From positions 1 through 64,000 of the forward strand of contig JAIRVZ010000111.1 in assembly GCA_031253625.1 (NCBI GenBank): a stretch of 64,000 bases of DNA, written 5' to 3'. The stretch is from Dysgonamonadaceae bacterium. GTDB taxonomy: Bacteria; Bacteroidota; Bacteroidia; Bacteroidales; Azobacteroidaceae. Positions 24,639 through 33,496 of this stretch are shown here, one piece after another. The translations under genes and the position numbers were made by a program. The notes beneath the pieces were generated by a model. It saw nothing but the letters and a program-made list of their open reading frames with translations, made no database searches and was not told where the DNA came from. How positions within the stretch are numbered: position 1 is the stretch's first letter; each line of letters opens with the position of its first letter.

Positions 24639-25048
24639 ATCTCCTCAGATTTATCAGGATTAAATTTATTTTGAAATGTAATGTATTTGTTAATCGGAAA
24701 ATTAATACAAGTATAAACAATCATACCTAACAGCGTGATGTAACCTTCCTGTAGTACAGTCCATTTCTTTAACAGTAAAACAAACCCAAGCTGAATCAAA
24801 TAACAGACAAGAAAGGCTGCAAGAAATTTGATAAATCTTCCTATCCAATCGTTGTTGGCTTTGAATGTCCACGACCGGTTGAGGAGAAAACTGCATATAA
24901 AGCCGGTTGTATATCCTGTTGCATTGGCGAAAACTAAAGATGTACCCAAAACGCTTCTCAACAACCAGATGATTAACAAGGTTAGAAATGTGTTTATGAT
25001 ACCAACAACCCCATATTTGATAGCCTCAATGAAAAATTTCTTACTCAT
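24635..25048 (-). CDS. GtrA-like membrane protein
   Basis: A 137-residue protein with four hydrophobic helices (about 12-33, 38-57, 76-97, 104-122) and the family pattern YGVVGIINTFLTLLIIWLL and NRSWTFK near 59-65. GtrA proteins are thought to flip polyprenyl-linked sugars across the membrane or assist doing so. It overlaps the downstream GtrB-like glycosyltransferase by 4 bases (ATGA), a sign of translational coupling. Confidence 0.9.
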   Translation of the reverse strand: MSKKFFIEAIKYGVVGIINTFLTLLIIWLLRSVLGTSLVFANATGYTTGFICSFLLNRSWTFKANNDWIGRFIKFLAAFLVCYLIQLGFVLLLKKWTVLQEGYITLLGMIVYTCINFPINKYITFQNKFNPDKSEEI

Positions 25049-25071
25049 AAAATATTTCTGTTCGTTTTAGG

Positions 25072-25797
25072 CTAATTTTTCTCTAATTCTTTTTTTATGT
25101 CGTCTTCATCAAATACCTTAACATTGGTAAGAATAAAACTCCGGTCAATAAAATCGCCATATTGATTGCATTCTATGATTGCCTCCTCAAGTACATCTTT
25201 GATGTTAGATTTTATATTGATCAAAAAAATCAGGTGAAAATAATTTTCAAAAACTTTTACTTCTTCAACAACTCCGTGGGCTTCTTGGACAAAAAAAGGT
25301 ATCTCTTTTTCTATTAATTGAACTTGATAAGTCGAAAACGGTTTCAGGTCTTTTGATTTGAAGAAAACGTAGAATCGCAACATATTTCCTTTTCCACCTA
25401 ATCCGGTTGATATAAATATGTGCTTTTCGTCGGAAAATTCAGATTCTAAAGTCATTTTAGCCTGAAGGAGAGACATGCTTGCCCAATTTTTCAGGTTTTC
25501 GTCGGGATGCTGAGAATAAGATTCCAATGCTCTGTAAGCTTTAACGTCTCCGGAAATAGCCAATGTGGTCATTGCATATTTTTTCTCTCTATCTGAAATT
25601 TCGGTTTCTCTGTCGTTTAATATTTCGATAGCCGTTTCAACAGCAGGTCTGTCGTCGTCTTTCCTGACTTTTTCCGAATATCGAAAATAATCCATCTGTG
25701 CCTCAACAGGTACGTTCGTTTCTAAAACGTAGAACTGCCCCTGTAAATGCTCCAGAGATTCTTGAAATTGTCGATATTTATTGTCGTCACTTGCCAT
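25072..25797 (-). CDS. Hypothetical protein, unknown function
   Basis: A 241-residue soluble protein, counted from the ATG at 25797, which is preceded by a good GGAGG four to eight bases before; the frame also extends to a TTG four codons upstream. The N-terminal 100 residues are charged and helical and may form HEAT-like pairs (EKKYAMTTLAISGDVKAYRALESYSQHPDENLKNWASMSLL read in parts). The C-terminal half is alpha/beta (KHIFISTGLGGKGNMLRFYVFF). No signal peptide is seen. It lies between two glycosyltransferase genes. I do not recognise a family. Confidence 0.7.
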   Translation of the reverse strand: MASDDNKYRQFQESLEHLQGQFYVLETNVPVEAQMDYFRYSEKVRKDDDRPAVETAIEILNDRETEISDREKKYAMTTLAISGDVKAYRALESYSQHPDENLKNWASMSLLQAKMTLESEFSDEKHIFISTGLGGKGNMLRFYVFFKSKDLKPFSTYQVQLIEKEIPFFVQEAHGVVEEVKVFENYFHLIFLINIKSNIKDVLEEAIIECNQYGDFIDRSFILTNVKVFDEDDIKKELEKN

Positions 25798-25799
25798 AA

Positions 25800-26963
25800 T
25801 TACCTCCAAATATAATCATTTTTACCTTTGGAAACACCATAAAGGTAGAAATAAAAATTGAATACCGGCTGTATGAAATCAAACAACAATAATGAAATTC
25901 CATACGGTTTAACTAAAAGCATCTTGGCCGACTTGTTGATAATTAGATACTGAACAACAAATTTTGTAATAAACAGAATGGCTGTGATACCGGAAATAAG
26001 CAAATTATCCCAATAAAGAATGCCAATAGCAATGGTTAGACCCCAAAATAAAAACCGCGAACCGGACTCGATTCTCCACATTCCGACTTCCGAGCCTTTG
26101 TAATAATCTTGAGTTACTTCCCTGCAAATCTTAATGTCTTTCCAAATTTTGAAAGATTCGATATTTGTTTGAGTGATAGATTGCTTGGATATTTCAATTC
26201 GTGTATTCGTACTATTCGCCGATTCGTTTACAAACAAATCATCTTCTCCAAATTGCAAATTTAACCATTTGGAAAATCCTTTTTTGGAAAAGAAAAGTTC
26301 TTTTCTATAAGCCAAATTATTTCCGACACCCATATACGGACGCTTCACAATGGCTCGCGAAAGGTATTTCAATCCACAAAGCAAATTGTCGAATCCGGCT
26401 AATTTAGAAACAAATCCAAAATTATTTAATTTGCTGAATCCCAGCACAATTTCTGTTTCTTTATTGAAGTTTCCGGCCATGGATTTTATCCAATCTTTGC
26501 TTACCGGTTCATTGTTAGCCTCCGTAAACAACAATATATCGTGCTTGGCAGCTTTAATGCCGACCGTTAATGCTAATTTTTTATGACTAACGCCTTTAGC
26601 ACTTGCAGGAATGTATGTTTTGTACAGGTTACTGTATTTTTGTTCCAATTCTCCGAGTATGTCTTCGCTTTCATCCGTAGAGCCGTCATTAATAATTATC
26701 ACTTCAAAGTTTTTATAATCTTGCGACAATATGGAAGGTAAAAACTCGGTGAGATTCTTCGATTCGTTTTTCGCAGTGATAATGACAGATACTCCCGGGT
26801 AAGAGTCGATTGTTTGTTTAGCTATTTCGTTTTTACTTAGTTTGTTTTGATAAAACAACGGTTTCGCGTAAAAAAACAAATAATAGAAGATTTGGATAAA
26901 GAAACACACGACCAAACATCCTCCTAAAACTAAACCTATAGTGTCTATTGAAAAAATATCCAT
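25800..26963 (-). CDS. Membrane GT2 glycosyltransferase with atypical metal site
   Basis: A 387-residue protein: an N-terminal membrane helix (about 10-34), a GT2 domain (VSVIITAKNESKNLTEFLPSIL near 55-76; IIINDGSTDES near 89-99), and two to three C-terminal helices (about 300-380). The position normally holding the DxD motif reads LLFTEANNEPVS near 145-156, so both acidic residues are altered. Relatives I recall have TDADC.P there. It may still bind substrate through other residues, or be inactive. It starts 2 bases after lysA ends and is followed by the hypothetical gene. Confidence 0.85.
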   Translation of the reverse strand: MDIFSIDTIGLVLGGCLVVCFFIQIFYYLFFYAKPLFYQNKLSKNEIAKQTIDSYPGVSVIITAKNESKNLTEFLPSILSQDYKNFEVIIINDGSTDESEDILGELEQKYSNLYKTYIPASAKGVSHKKLALTVGIKAAKHDILLFTEANNEPVSKDWIKSMAGNFNKETEIVLGFSKLNNFGFVSKLAGFDNLLCGLKYLSRAIVKRPYMGVGNNLAYRKELFFSKKGFSKWLNLQFGEDDLFVNESANSTNTRIEISKQSITQTNIESFKIWKDIKICREVTQDYYKGSEVGMWRIESGSRFLFWGLTIAIGILYWDNLLISGITAILFITKFVVQYLIINKSAKMLLVKPYGISLLLFDFIQPVFNFYFYLYGVSKGKNDYIWR

Positions 26964-26964
26964 T

Positions 26965-28119
26965 TTATATTAAATCTGAAAAATAAGCTTCTGGTAATTT
27001 GCGACAATTGTATTGAGATGCCATGACTTCTCCATAAGCTCCGGCAGAACGTATGGCATATAAGTCGCCTCTCTTTGTCCGGTTCAAATCTCTTGCTTTG
27101 GCAAAGCAATCGGATGATTCGCAAATCGGACCTACTACATCGTAAGTTTCAAGCGTTTCGTCGGAAGTTATATTTTCTATTTTATGGTAAGCACTATACA
27201 GCACCGGGCGGATTAATTCAGTAAATCCGGCATCTAAAATCACGAATTTCTTGCTTGTCCCTTCTTTTACATATAAAACTTTGGAAACCAGAGAACCACA
27301 TTGGCCAACAATGGACCGTCCGGGCTCAAAATGTACTTGCTGACCTGCTTGAAGCTTAATATGCTTGTGAAAGATTTCGAAATAAGATTTGAAATCAGGA
27401 ATTGCATTGTGGTTCGGATGCTCATAATCAATGCCAAAGCCTCCGCCAAAATTGAGATGTTTGAGTATTATATGCCGCCTAAACAACAACTCCTGGATGT
27501 CATTAAATCTGGCACACAATGCTTTGAAAGATGTTAAATCGGTAATCTGAGAACCAATGTGAAAATGAATCCCGATCAATTTTAAGTTAGAAAGTGTCGG
27601 GAGCAAATCCAAAACCTCTTCCAATTGACTTAAATTGATACCGAATTTATTTTCTTGCAATCCGGTGGTAATATGCCGATGCGTATGAGCATTCACTTCA
27701 GGATTAATTCTTAAAGCTATGGATGCTATTTTTCCTTTATGCCAAGCCAATTCGTTAATTACCTGTAGTTCTTCGACAGATTCGGCATTAAAGCAAAAAA
27801 TGTCGTTGTCTAATCCCAGATTGATTTCCCAATCTGCTTTTCCGACTCCGGCAAAAACAATTTTATCGCGACTGAATCCGGCTTTTAATGCTGCTTTTAT
27901 TTCTCCTCCACTTACACAATCAACTCCCAATCCATATTCTCTGATGATAGACAATATGCGAGGATTGGTATTTGCCTTTGTGGCATAATGTAGGTGGAAA
28001 TTATATTTTTCTGCCTCAGATTTTACGATATTCAATGTTTTTCTCAAAACATCGACATCATAATAATAAAAAGGAGTTTCTAATGTTCTGAATTTTTCTA
28101 CTGGAAAATTTCCCTTCAT
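26965..28119 (-). CDS. lysA: Diaminopimelate decarboxylase
   Basis: Final enzyme of lysine synthesis, a fold-type III PLP decarboxylase. The 384-residue protein has the PLP lysine in HYATKANTNPRIL near 44-56, SGGEI near 78-82, FHIGSQI near 188-194, LNFGGGFGIDY near 221-231, EPGRSIVG near 265-272, and the substrate Cys in GPICESSDCFA near 324-334. It lies downstream of lysC on the same strand, so both lysine-pathway genes may be coexpressed despite a repeat at 28160-28248 between them. Confidence 0.97.
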   Translation of the reverse strand: MKGNFPVEKFRTLETPFYYYDVDVLRKTLNIVKSEAEKYNFHLHYATKANTNPRILSIIREYGLGVDCVSGGEIKAALKAGFSRDKIVFAGVGKADWEINLGLDNDIFCFNAESVEELQVINELAWHKGKIASIALRINPEVNAHTHRHITTGLQENKFGINLSQLEEVLDLLPTLSNLKLIGIHFHIGSQITDLTSFKALCARFNDIQELLFRRHIILKHLNFGGGFGIDYEHPNHNAIPDFKSYFEIFHKHIKLQAGQQVHFEPGRSIVGQCGSLVSKVLYVKEGTSKKFVILDAGFTELIRPVLYSAYHKIENITSDETLETYDVVGPICESSDCFAKARDLNRTKRGDLYAIRSAGAYGEVMASQYNCRKLPEAYFSDLI

Positions 28120-28159
28120 AACTATAGTTTATATGATTGATTTTAGCTTTTTACTTATG

Positions 28160-28248
28160 GATTGCTTTGGTCCTCGCAATGACGCACTGCTCTTGATTTT
28201 AGCTCACGCTGACCGTTGGTTCACGTCATTGCGAGGAACGAAGCAATC
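28160..28248. repeat. Inverted repeat of the widespread TTGCGAGGAACGAAGCAAT type
   Basis: Arms at 28160-28184 and 28224-28248 (outer ends GATTGCTT and AAGCAATC) match at 23 of 25 positions by eye and enclose about 39 bases. Sequences of this kind, CATTGCGAGGAACGAAGCAA, are dispersed in many unrelated bacterial genomes. It sits directly at the lysC stop codon. Confidence 0.85.
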
Positions 28249-28249
28249 T

Positions 28250-29563
28250 TTAACTGAAAAGATTATCACTCAACGCCTGTAAAGCTCTTTTTTTGTCTTC
28301 TGTTTTTACTAAAAAAGAAATATTATATTTGCTTCCACCGTATGAAATCATCCTGACGGGAATATCCTTTAATGCGTCGATAGCTTTAGCAGAAAAGCCC
28401 AAATTAGCCGGGTCTAAATCGCCCACAACACAGATAATAGTCATGTCGTTATCAACAGTAACAGTACCGAATTTTTTCAAATCATCAACTATTTCCTGCA
28501 AATGTTTTACTTTATCGATAGTAACGGAAACGCCTACTTCTGAGGTCGTTACCATATCAATAGGAGTTTGGTAGCTTTCAAAAATTTCGAATACTTTACG
28601 AAGGAATCCATGTGCCAATAACATGCGTCCAGATTTGATTTTGATAGCAAAAATTCCATCTTTTGCAGCTACAGCTTTGATTTTCCCTTTTTCCATTTGG
28701 TTGGAAATCAAAGTACCGGGAGCATCCGGTAACATTGTATTCAATAATCGAACCGGAATATTATTCAGTTTAGCCGGAAGAATACAAGTCGGATGCAGTA
28801 TTTTTGCTCCGAAATAAGCCAATTCCGCTGCCTCTTCAAATTGCAGATTGCGCACCGGTGAAGTGTTGGATACAATTCTGGGATCGTTGTTGTGCATACC
28901 ATCAATATCTGTCCATATCTGAATTTCTTTAGCATTGACGGCTGCTCCGATAAGAGATGCGCTGTAATCACTTCCACCTCTCAACAGGTTATCTATTTCT
29001 CCGTAAGCATTTCGGCAAATATATCCTTGTGTGATAAAAACATCGATATCCGGATATTTTTCTAATTGCAACAAAAGTTTTTCTTTGATATATACCGGAT
29101 CGGGTTCTGCGTTTTTGTCTGTACGCATATACTCCAAAGCCGGAATCAGACAAGACCTCACGCCTACTTCTCTCAAATATAAATCCATCATGGCAGTAGA
29201 CAACAATTCTCCCTGTGCCAAAATTACCTTTTCTTCGAATAGCGTAAAGAGGTCTTTTGTATATGAACGGATATAATCAAAATGGGAAATGAGCATTTCT
29301 TTCGCTTCATTTTTATATGTATCGGAAGAATATAACTCATTGATATATTCAAAGTAAGTATTCTCTAACTGGTTGATTATTTCGTTTGCTCCATCGGGAT
29401 TTTTCTTGTATAGATAATCCGAAATTTCAACCAAAGTGTTGGTTGTTCCCGACAATGCCGATAATACGACAATATCTTTGTCCCCGGATGCAATCAGCCG
29501 GGCAACTTTTTTCATTCTTGAGGCAGAACCGATAGAGGTTCCCCCGAATTTTAATACTTTCAT
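28250..29563 (-). CDS. lysC: Aspartate kinase, monofunctional
   Basis: A 437-residue enzyme phosphorylating aspartate, the entry to lysine, threonine and methionine synthesis. The N-terminus MKVLKFGGTSIGSASRMKK holds the KFGGTS motif. GGSDYSASLIGAA near 199-211 and TDIDGMHNNDPRI near 218-230 are typical kinase segments. Two C-terminal ACT domains (about 295-437) presumably sense lysine. It is not fused to homoserine dehydrogenase. A -7-like TAACTTTG lies at 29596-29603 on the minus strand. Confidence 0.95.
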   Translation of the reverse strand: MKVLKFGGTSIGSASRMKKVARLIASGDKDIVVLSALSGTTNTLVEISDYLYKKNPDGANEIINQLENTYFEYINELYSSDTYKNEAKEMLISHFDYIRSYTKDLFTLFEEKVILAQGELLSTAMMDLYLREVGVRSCLIPALEYMRTDKNAEPDPVYIKEKLLLQLEKYPDIDVFITQGYICRNAYGEIDNLLRGGSDYSASLIGAAVNAKEIQIWTDIDGMHNNDPRIVSNTSPVRNLQFEEAAELAYFGAKILHPTCILPAKLNNIPVRLLNTMLPDAPGTLISNQMEKGKIKAVAAKDGIFAIKIKSGRMLLAHGFLRKVFEIFESYQTPIDMVTTSEVGVSVTIDKVKHLQEIVDDLKKFGTVTVDNDMTIICVVGDLDPANLGFSAKAIDALKDIPVRMISYGGSKYNISFLVKTEDKKRALQALSDNLFS

Positions 29564-29640
29564 CGTCTTAAATTCTAACTTGATTTTTTGCGCTGCAAAG
29601 TTAGCAATTTTTTCCGAGGATAACTCCTTATGTTTTTTTA

Positions 29641-30471
29641 TTATTTGGCCTTTTCCGCTCTTCCGCTTTTCGAGTCAACGATGACAGTGTTAGGAGTTTC
29701 TTTTTCCAAAGGGCCGACACGATTGGTAACAATGTGGGAAGTCATTTCAAAATCTTTGTTGATAAACCTGACCGAGTCTGCCAAAGAGTGAGAAAACAGC
29801 CAATCGTAGGTGCTTTGCATATAAAATACACGCGCTAATTGCGAGTGATTAATTCCCGCAAGTTTATCGAAACGCATCAATTGGCCTTTGTTACATTTCT
29901 GTATAGCATCAGCCACTTTTTGCGAGTCTTTCACCGAAACAGCTTTGTCGGCGGTTCCGTGGATTATCCACAGAGGCACGGTTGCCAATCCGCAATGAGA
30001 TGGCAAATGTCCACCTCCACACATGGCCAATGCTGCTGCGACTTTTTCGGGATATGTTCCAACAAAATTAATTGTTCCGGAACCACCCATACTCATTCCA
30101 ACCACATAAACACGGTTGGTATCTACAGGATAACGTTCTTCTACCCATTCCAAGAGATTCAAAATTTTGGACGGTTTCCAAGCCCCTTTCGGATTCGGAT
30201 TTTGAGGATTCAGGATGAAAGCATCAATTTTTCCTCCTTTTTCCACTGCGTCGATACAACCATATTGTTTCGCTCTATACAGATTATTTCCACACAAACT
30301 TTTACCGTGTAAAAAGATGATAAGTGGTTTTTTGGTTATGGTGTCGTTGTTATCGGGCGTGTAAAGCCAAAAGTTATACCCATCTGCAACACAATCTCGA
30401 AAAGCCGTAATGTTTTGTGCTTTAGAAAGTATTGGCAATAATAAAATTAATAGTAATAATTTTGTTTTCAC
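29641..30471 (-). CDS. Exported alpha/beta hydrolase (feruloyl esterase / PHB depolymerase-like)
   Basis: A 276-residue protein with an N-terminal signal peptide (LLLLILLLPILSKA near 5-18). The nucleophile elbow GMSMGGSGT lies near 124-132, the acid is likely the Asp in IHGTADKAVSV near 175-185, and the His is in GINHSQLARV near 213-222. LIIFLHGKSLCGNN near 50-63 carries the oxyanion-hole HG. All triad residues are present. It belongs to the PHB depolymerase/prolyl oligopeptidase-like esterases; substrate unknown, possibly plant-polymer esters. Confidence 0.85.
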   Translation of the reverse strand: MKTKLLLLILLLPILSKAQNITAFRDCVADGYNFWLYTPDNNDTITKKPLIIFLHGKSLCGNNLYRAKQYGCIDAVEKGGKIDAFILNPQNPNPKGAWKPSKILNLLEWVEERYPVDTNRVYVVGMSMGGSGTINFVGTYPEKVAAALAMCGGGHLPSHCGLATVPLWIIHGTADKAVSVKDSQKVADAIQKCNKGQLMRFDKLAGINHSQLARVFYMQSTYDWLFSHSLADSVRFINKDFEMTSHIVTNRVGPLEKETPNTVIVDSKSGRAEKAK

Positions 30472-30487
30472 TTTTCACTACATTCAA

Positions 30488-31165
30488 TTACATTTCAACA
30501 TCGGAAAAAGTTCCGTTATGGCATTTCTTTACTTTTCCCGGAAACATACTTACGATTTGATAGTTGTGAGTCGACATAATAACGGATGTTCCTCTGTCGC
30601 AAATATCGTGCAGCAATTGTAGAATTTTTTTACTTGTTTCGGGGTCTAAGTTTCCGGTTGGCTCGTCGGCAAGGATGATTTTCGGAGAATTTAATAAGGC
30701 ACGGGCAATAACAATTCGCTGTTGTTCTCCTCCTGAAAGTTCGTTCGGAAATTTGTAGCCTTTATTTTCCATACCCACTTGTTCCATAACTTCGTTGATA
30801 CGGTTTTCGATATTTAATTTGTCTTTCCAACCGGTTGCTTTTAATACAAATTCAAGATTATCTTTAACAGAGCGGTCAATCAGCAATTGGAAATCCTGAA
30901 AAACAATTCCTATCTGTCGTCTCAAGTATGGAATTTGTTTTCTCTTGATTTTATTTAATTCATATTCAAACACATAGCCATCTCCTTGGCTTAAAGGCAT
31001 TTCACAATAAATAGTTTTAAGTAGGCTGCTTTTCCCTGAGCCAACTTTTCCTATTATGTATAGAAACTCTCCTTTGTTCAATTCAAAATTCACATCGTGA
31101 AGGATGATATTTTCATCTATGCGAATTTCTACGTTTTCGTAATGAATTAAAGTGTTGTCTTCCAT
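30488..31165 (-). CDS. ftsE: FtsE-like ABC transporter ATPase
   Basis: A 225-residue ABC ATPase. Walker A is GKVGSGKSSL near 38-47, the Q-loop FQDFQLL near 87-93, the signature LSGGEQQR near 142-149, Walker B ILADEPTGNLDPET near 162-175, and the switch His in MSTHNY near 196-201. This is the FtsE/LolD type. FtsE with FtsX regulates amidases at division. No ftsX permease gene is adjacent, which is not unusual in Bacteroidota. It starts 2 bases after hisIE ends. Confidence 0.82.
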   Translation of the reverse strand: MEDNTLIHYENVEIRIDENIILHDVNFELNKGEFLYIIGKVGSGKSSLLKTIYCEMPLSQGDGYVFEYELNKIKRKQIPYLRRQIGIVFQDFQLLIDRSVKDNLEFVLKATGWKDKLNIENRINEVMEQVGMENKGYKFPNELSGGEQQRIVIARALLNSPKIILADEPTGNLDPETSKKILQLLHDICDRGTSVIMSTHNYQIVSMFPGKVKKCHNGTFSDVEM

Positions 31166-31167
31166 TG

Positions 31168-31761
31168 CTATTTATGTCTTTTCTGTAATTCGCGGGATAA
31201 ATCTTCCAATCGATAACCTTTTGATGTTAGTAAAACGATTAAGTGATACAACATATCGGATGCTTCATAGAGTAATCGTTCGTCGTTTCCCGACATGGCT
31301 TCAATGACTGTTTCGACAGCTTCTTCGCCAACTTTTTGTGCCATACGAGCCAATCCTTTACTGAAAAGCAAAGTGGTGTATGAGCCTTCCGGCATTTCTT
31401 GTCGACGAAGTTCGATAAAGTCCTGTAAGTATTTCAGGAACATAATATCTTCTTCATTTGTTTCATTGAAACAAGTGTCGGTTCCTGTGTGGCATACGGG
31501 GCCAACGGGATTAACTCTAATCAATAATGTATCTTGATCGCAGTCTTCCACGATTGAAACTACACTCAGAAAATTACCACTTTCTTCTCCTTTTGTCCAC
31601 AAACGATTTTTGGAGCGGCTGAAAAAGGTAACTTTCCCTGTTTTTTGTGTTTTGTCGAGTGCTTCCGGATTCATAAATCCAAGCATCAATACTTTATTTG
31701 TTTGATTATCTTGAATGATAGCGGGAATTAAACCGCCCATTTTTTCAAAGTCTAATTTCAT
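31168..31761 (-). CDS. hisIE: Bifunctional phosphoribosyl-AMP cyclohydrolase / phosphoribosyl-ATP pyrophosphatase
   Basis: Carries steps two and three of histidine synthesis in one 197-residue protein. The HisI half (about 1-105) has GFMNPEALDKT near 28-38, FSRSKNRLWTKGEESGN near 47-63, and the zinc/metal residues DCDQDTLL and GPVCHTGTDTCF near 86-97. The HisE half (about 110-197) has EEAVETVIEA near 151-160 and DMLYHLIVLL near 175-184. The fusion is normal for this group. It is followed by ftsE and preceded by hisF with a small hairpin region between. Confidence 0.97.
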   Translation of the reverse strand: MKLDFEKMGGLIPAIIQDNQTNKVLMLGFMNPEALDKTQKTGKVTFFSRSKNRLWTKGEESGNFLSVVSIVEDCDQDTLLIRVNPVGPVCHTGTDTCFNETNEEDIMFLKYLQDFIELRRQEMPEGSYTTLLFSKGLARMAQKVGEEAVETVIEAMSGNDERLLYEASDMLYHLIVLLTSKGYRLEDLSRELQKRHK

Positions 31762-31779
31762 ATATTATGGTGTTTTTAT

Positions 31780-31806
31780 CCCCCAATCACTACGTTTCAT
31801 TGGGGG
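31780..31806. repeat. Small hairpin between hisF and hisIE
   Basis: CCCCCAAT (31780-31787) pairs with ATTGGGGG (31799-31806) across 11 bases. A second small stem AGTCT-TGC-AGACT follows at about 31819-31831. They lie between two genes of the same run and might weakly terminate or process the transcript. Confidence 0.6.
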
Positions 31807-31836
31807 TTATTCATATTCAGTCTTGCAGACTTTACT

Positions 31837-32589
31837 TTACCTTACGATAATACCTTCTTGTTTCAAATATTGTTTCAATTCCGGGATTTTAATTTCTCCG
31901 AAATGAAAAACGCTGGCAGCTAAAGCGGCATCAGCTTTACCTATGGCAAATGCGTCTTTGAAATGCTCCTTTTTTCCGGCTCCTCCCGATGCAATAACCG
32001 GAATTTTCAGGGTTTCGGATAGAATGGCTAATGCGTCATTCGGATAACCCTCTTTGATTCCGTCGTGCGTCATACTGGTGAAAAGGATTTCGCCTGCACC
32101 TCTTTCTTCGGCCTCTTTTGCCCACGAGAATAGTCTTTTTTCTGTTGGAATTCGTCCGCCATTCAGGTAACAAATCCATTCGTTGTTTTCCTCGTTGCCG
32201 TCGATAGCAACCACACACACCTGACTTCCGAAGTTTTTAGCAATATCTTCTATCAATTGCGGATTACGCAGTGCGGCCGAATTAATCGAAACCTTATCGG
32301 CTCCGGCATTTAGCAATCTGTCGACATCCGATAATTCATTAATTCCTCCACCTACGGTAAATGGAATATTGATGTTAGCAGCAACTCTTTTTACTAAATC
32401 AACAAATGTTTTTCGTCCTTCGTGCGATGCTGTAATATCGAGAAAAACCAACTCGTCTGCTCCTTGTGCGCTATATTGTGCACCTAGTTCAACCGGGTCT
32501 CCGGCATCACGGAAGTTGATGAAATTTATTCCTTTTACGGTTTTTCCGTCTTTGATATCTAAACAAGGAATTATTCTTTTTGCAAGCAT
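31837..32589 (-). CDS. hisF: Imidazole glycerol phosphate synthase cyclase subunit
   Basis: A 250-residue TIM-barrel subunit that uses ammonia from HisH to form IGP and AICAR. Typical features: [20 protein letters not shown] with the catalytic Asp near 11, [28 protein letters not shown] near 79-106 (split motif), [20 protein letters not shown] near 127-146 including the second catalytic Asp, and [12 protein letters not shown] near 200-211. Its partner hisH is absent from the window. It is preceded by a complex repeat in the hisA-hisF gap. Confidence 0.97.
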   Translation of the reverse strand: MLAKRIIPCLDIKDGKTVKGINFINFRDAGDPVELGAQYSAQGADELVFLDITASHEGRKTFVDLVKRVAANINIPFTVGGGINELSDVDRLLNAGADKVSINSAALRNPQLIEDIAKNFGSQVCVVAIDGNEENNEWICYLNGGRIPTEKRLFSWAKEAEERGAGEILFTSMTHDGIKEGYPNDALAILSETLKIPVIASGGAGKKEHFKDAFAIGKADAALAASVFHFGEIKIPELKQYLKQEGIIVR

Positions 32590-32625
32590 ATTTTAATTGT
32601 TTTTAGTTCCCACATTCTGCCAAGC

Positions 32626-32734
32626 GTTCGGCGTAGTCTCTGACTGCGTCGTGTTAAAAACAAAGCTCTGCTTTGTAATTTTGCAAGTCAGAGACTTGCT
32701 TTTAATAGCGACGTAGTCAGAGACTACGCCGAAC
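32626..32734. repeat. Compound palindromic repeat between hisA and hisF
   Basis: Outer arms GTTCGGCGTAGTCTCTGACT (from 32626) and its complement (ending 32734) pair almost fully. Inside are two small hairpins, CAAAGC-TCT-GCTTTG and GCAAGTC-AGA-GACTTGC. The right half (32683-32734) recurs at 46583-46635. The unit is GC-richer than its surroundings and carries no open reading frame of note. Confidence 0.85.
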
Positions 32735-32743
32735 AAAAAGCGT

Positions 32744-33463
32744 TTATAAATATCTTAATAGTTCCTTTAACGTAATTCGACCTTCGTAAATAGCTTTTCC
32801 AATGATTACACCCGGAACTTTAATAGCAGCTAAATCTTCTACATCTTTAATGCTACTAACGCCTCCGCTTGCAATCAAATGAATATCAGGTACATTTTGT
32901 AATATTTCTTTATACAATTCGATAGAAGTTCCTCCCAGCATACCATCTTTAGAAATATCGGTACAAATTACCTTGTGAATGTCTTTTTTCTTCCAACCTT
33001 GTATGAATGGGATAATTTCCTCTTCCGTTGATTCGAGCCAACCGGTTACGGCAATTTTCCTGTCTTTACAATCGGCTCCCAAAATAATGTGGCTTGCTCC
33101 AAATTTTTGAATCCAACTCTCGAAGAGTTCGGGATTTTTGACTGCAATACTGCCCCCCGTAATCATGTTGGCACCACTTTCAAAAGCAATTTCTACGTCG
33201 CCTTCGCTTTTAAGTCCCCCGCCAAAATCAATGACAAGAGAGGTATTTGTTGCAATTCTTTCCAAAACACGATAGTTGACTATATGATGTGCTTTTGCGC
33301 CATCCAAATCAACCAAATGGAGTCTTCGGATGCCGTTGTCTTCAAACATTTTGGCAACTTCCAACGGATTTTCATTATAAACTTTTTTCTGTTCATAATC
33401 GCCCTGAGAAAGACGAACGCATTTTCCGTCGATTATATCTATGGCAGGAATGATTTCTATCAT
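32744..33463 (-). CDS. hisA: ProFAR isomerase
   Basis: A TIM-barrel isomerase in histidine synthesis. From the ATG at 33463 the protein is 239 residues, starting [23 protein letters not shown] with the catalytic Asp near 9; the frame also runs nine codons further to 33490, which looks non-coding. [18 protein letters not shown] near 78-95 and [13 protein letters not shown] near 166-178 (second catalytic Asp) are typical. It begins 33 bases after the mutB stop, so transcription from mutAB could run into it. Confidence 0.96.
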   Translation of the reverse strand: MIEIIPAIDIIDGKCVRLSQGDYEQKKVYNENPLEVAKMFEDNGIRRLHLVDLDGAKAHHIVNYRVLERIATNTSLVIDFGGGLKSEGDVEIAFESGANMITGGSIAVKNPELFESWIQKFGASHIILGADCKDRKIAVTGWLESTEEEIIPFIQGWKKKDIHKVICTDISKDGMLGGTSIELYKEILQNVPDIHLIASGGVSSIKDVEDLAAIKVPGVIIGKAIYEGRITLKELLRYL

Positions 33464-33496
33464 TGTCGTCTGTAATAATTTCGCTTGCAAATGATA

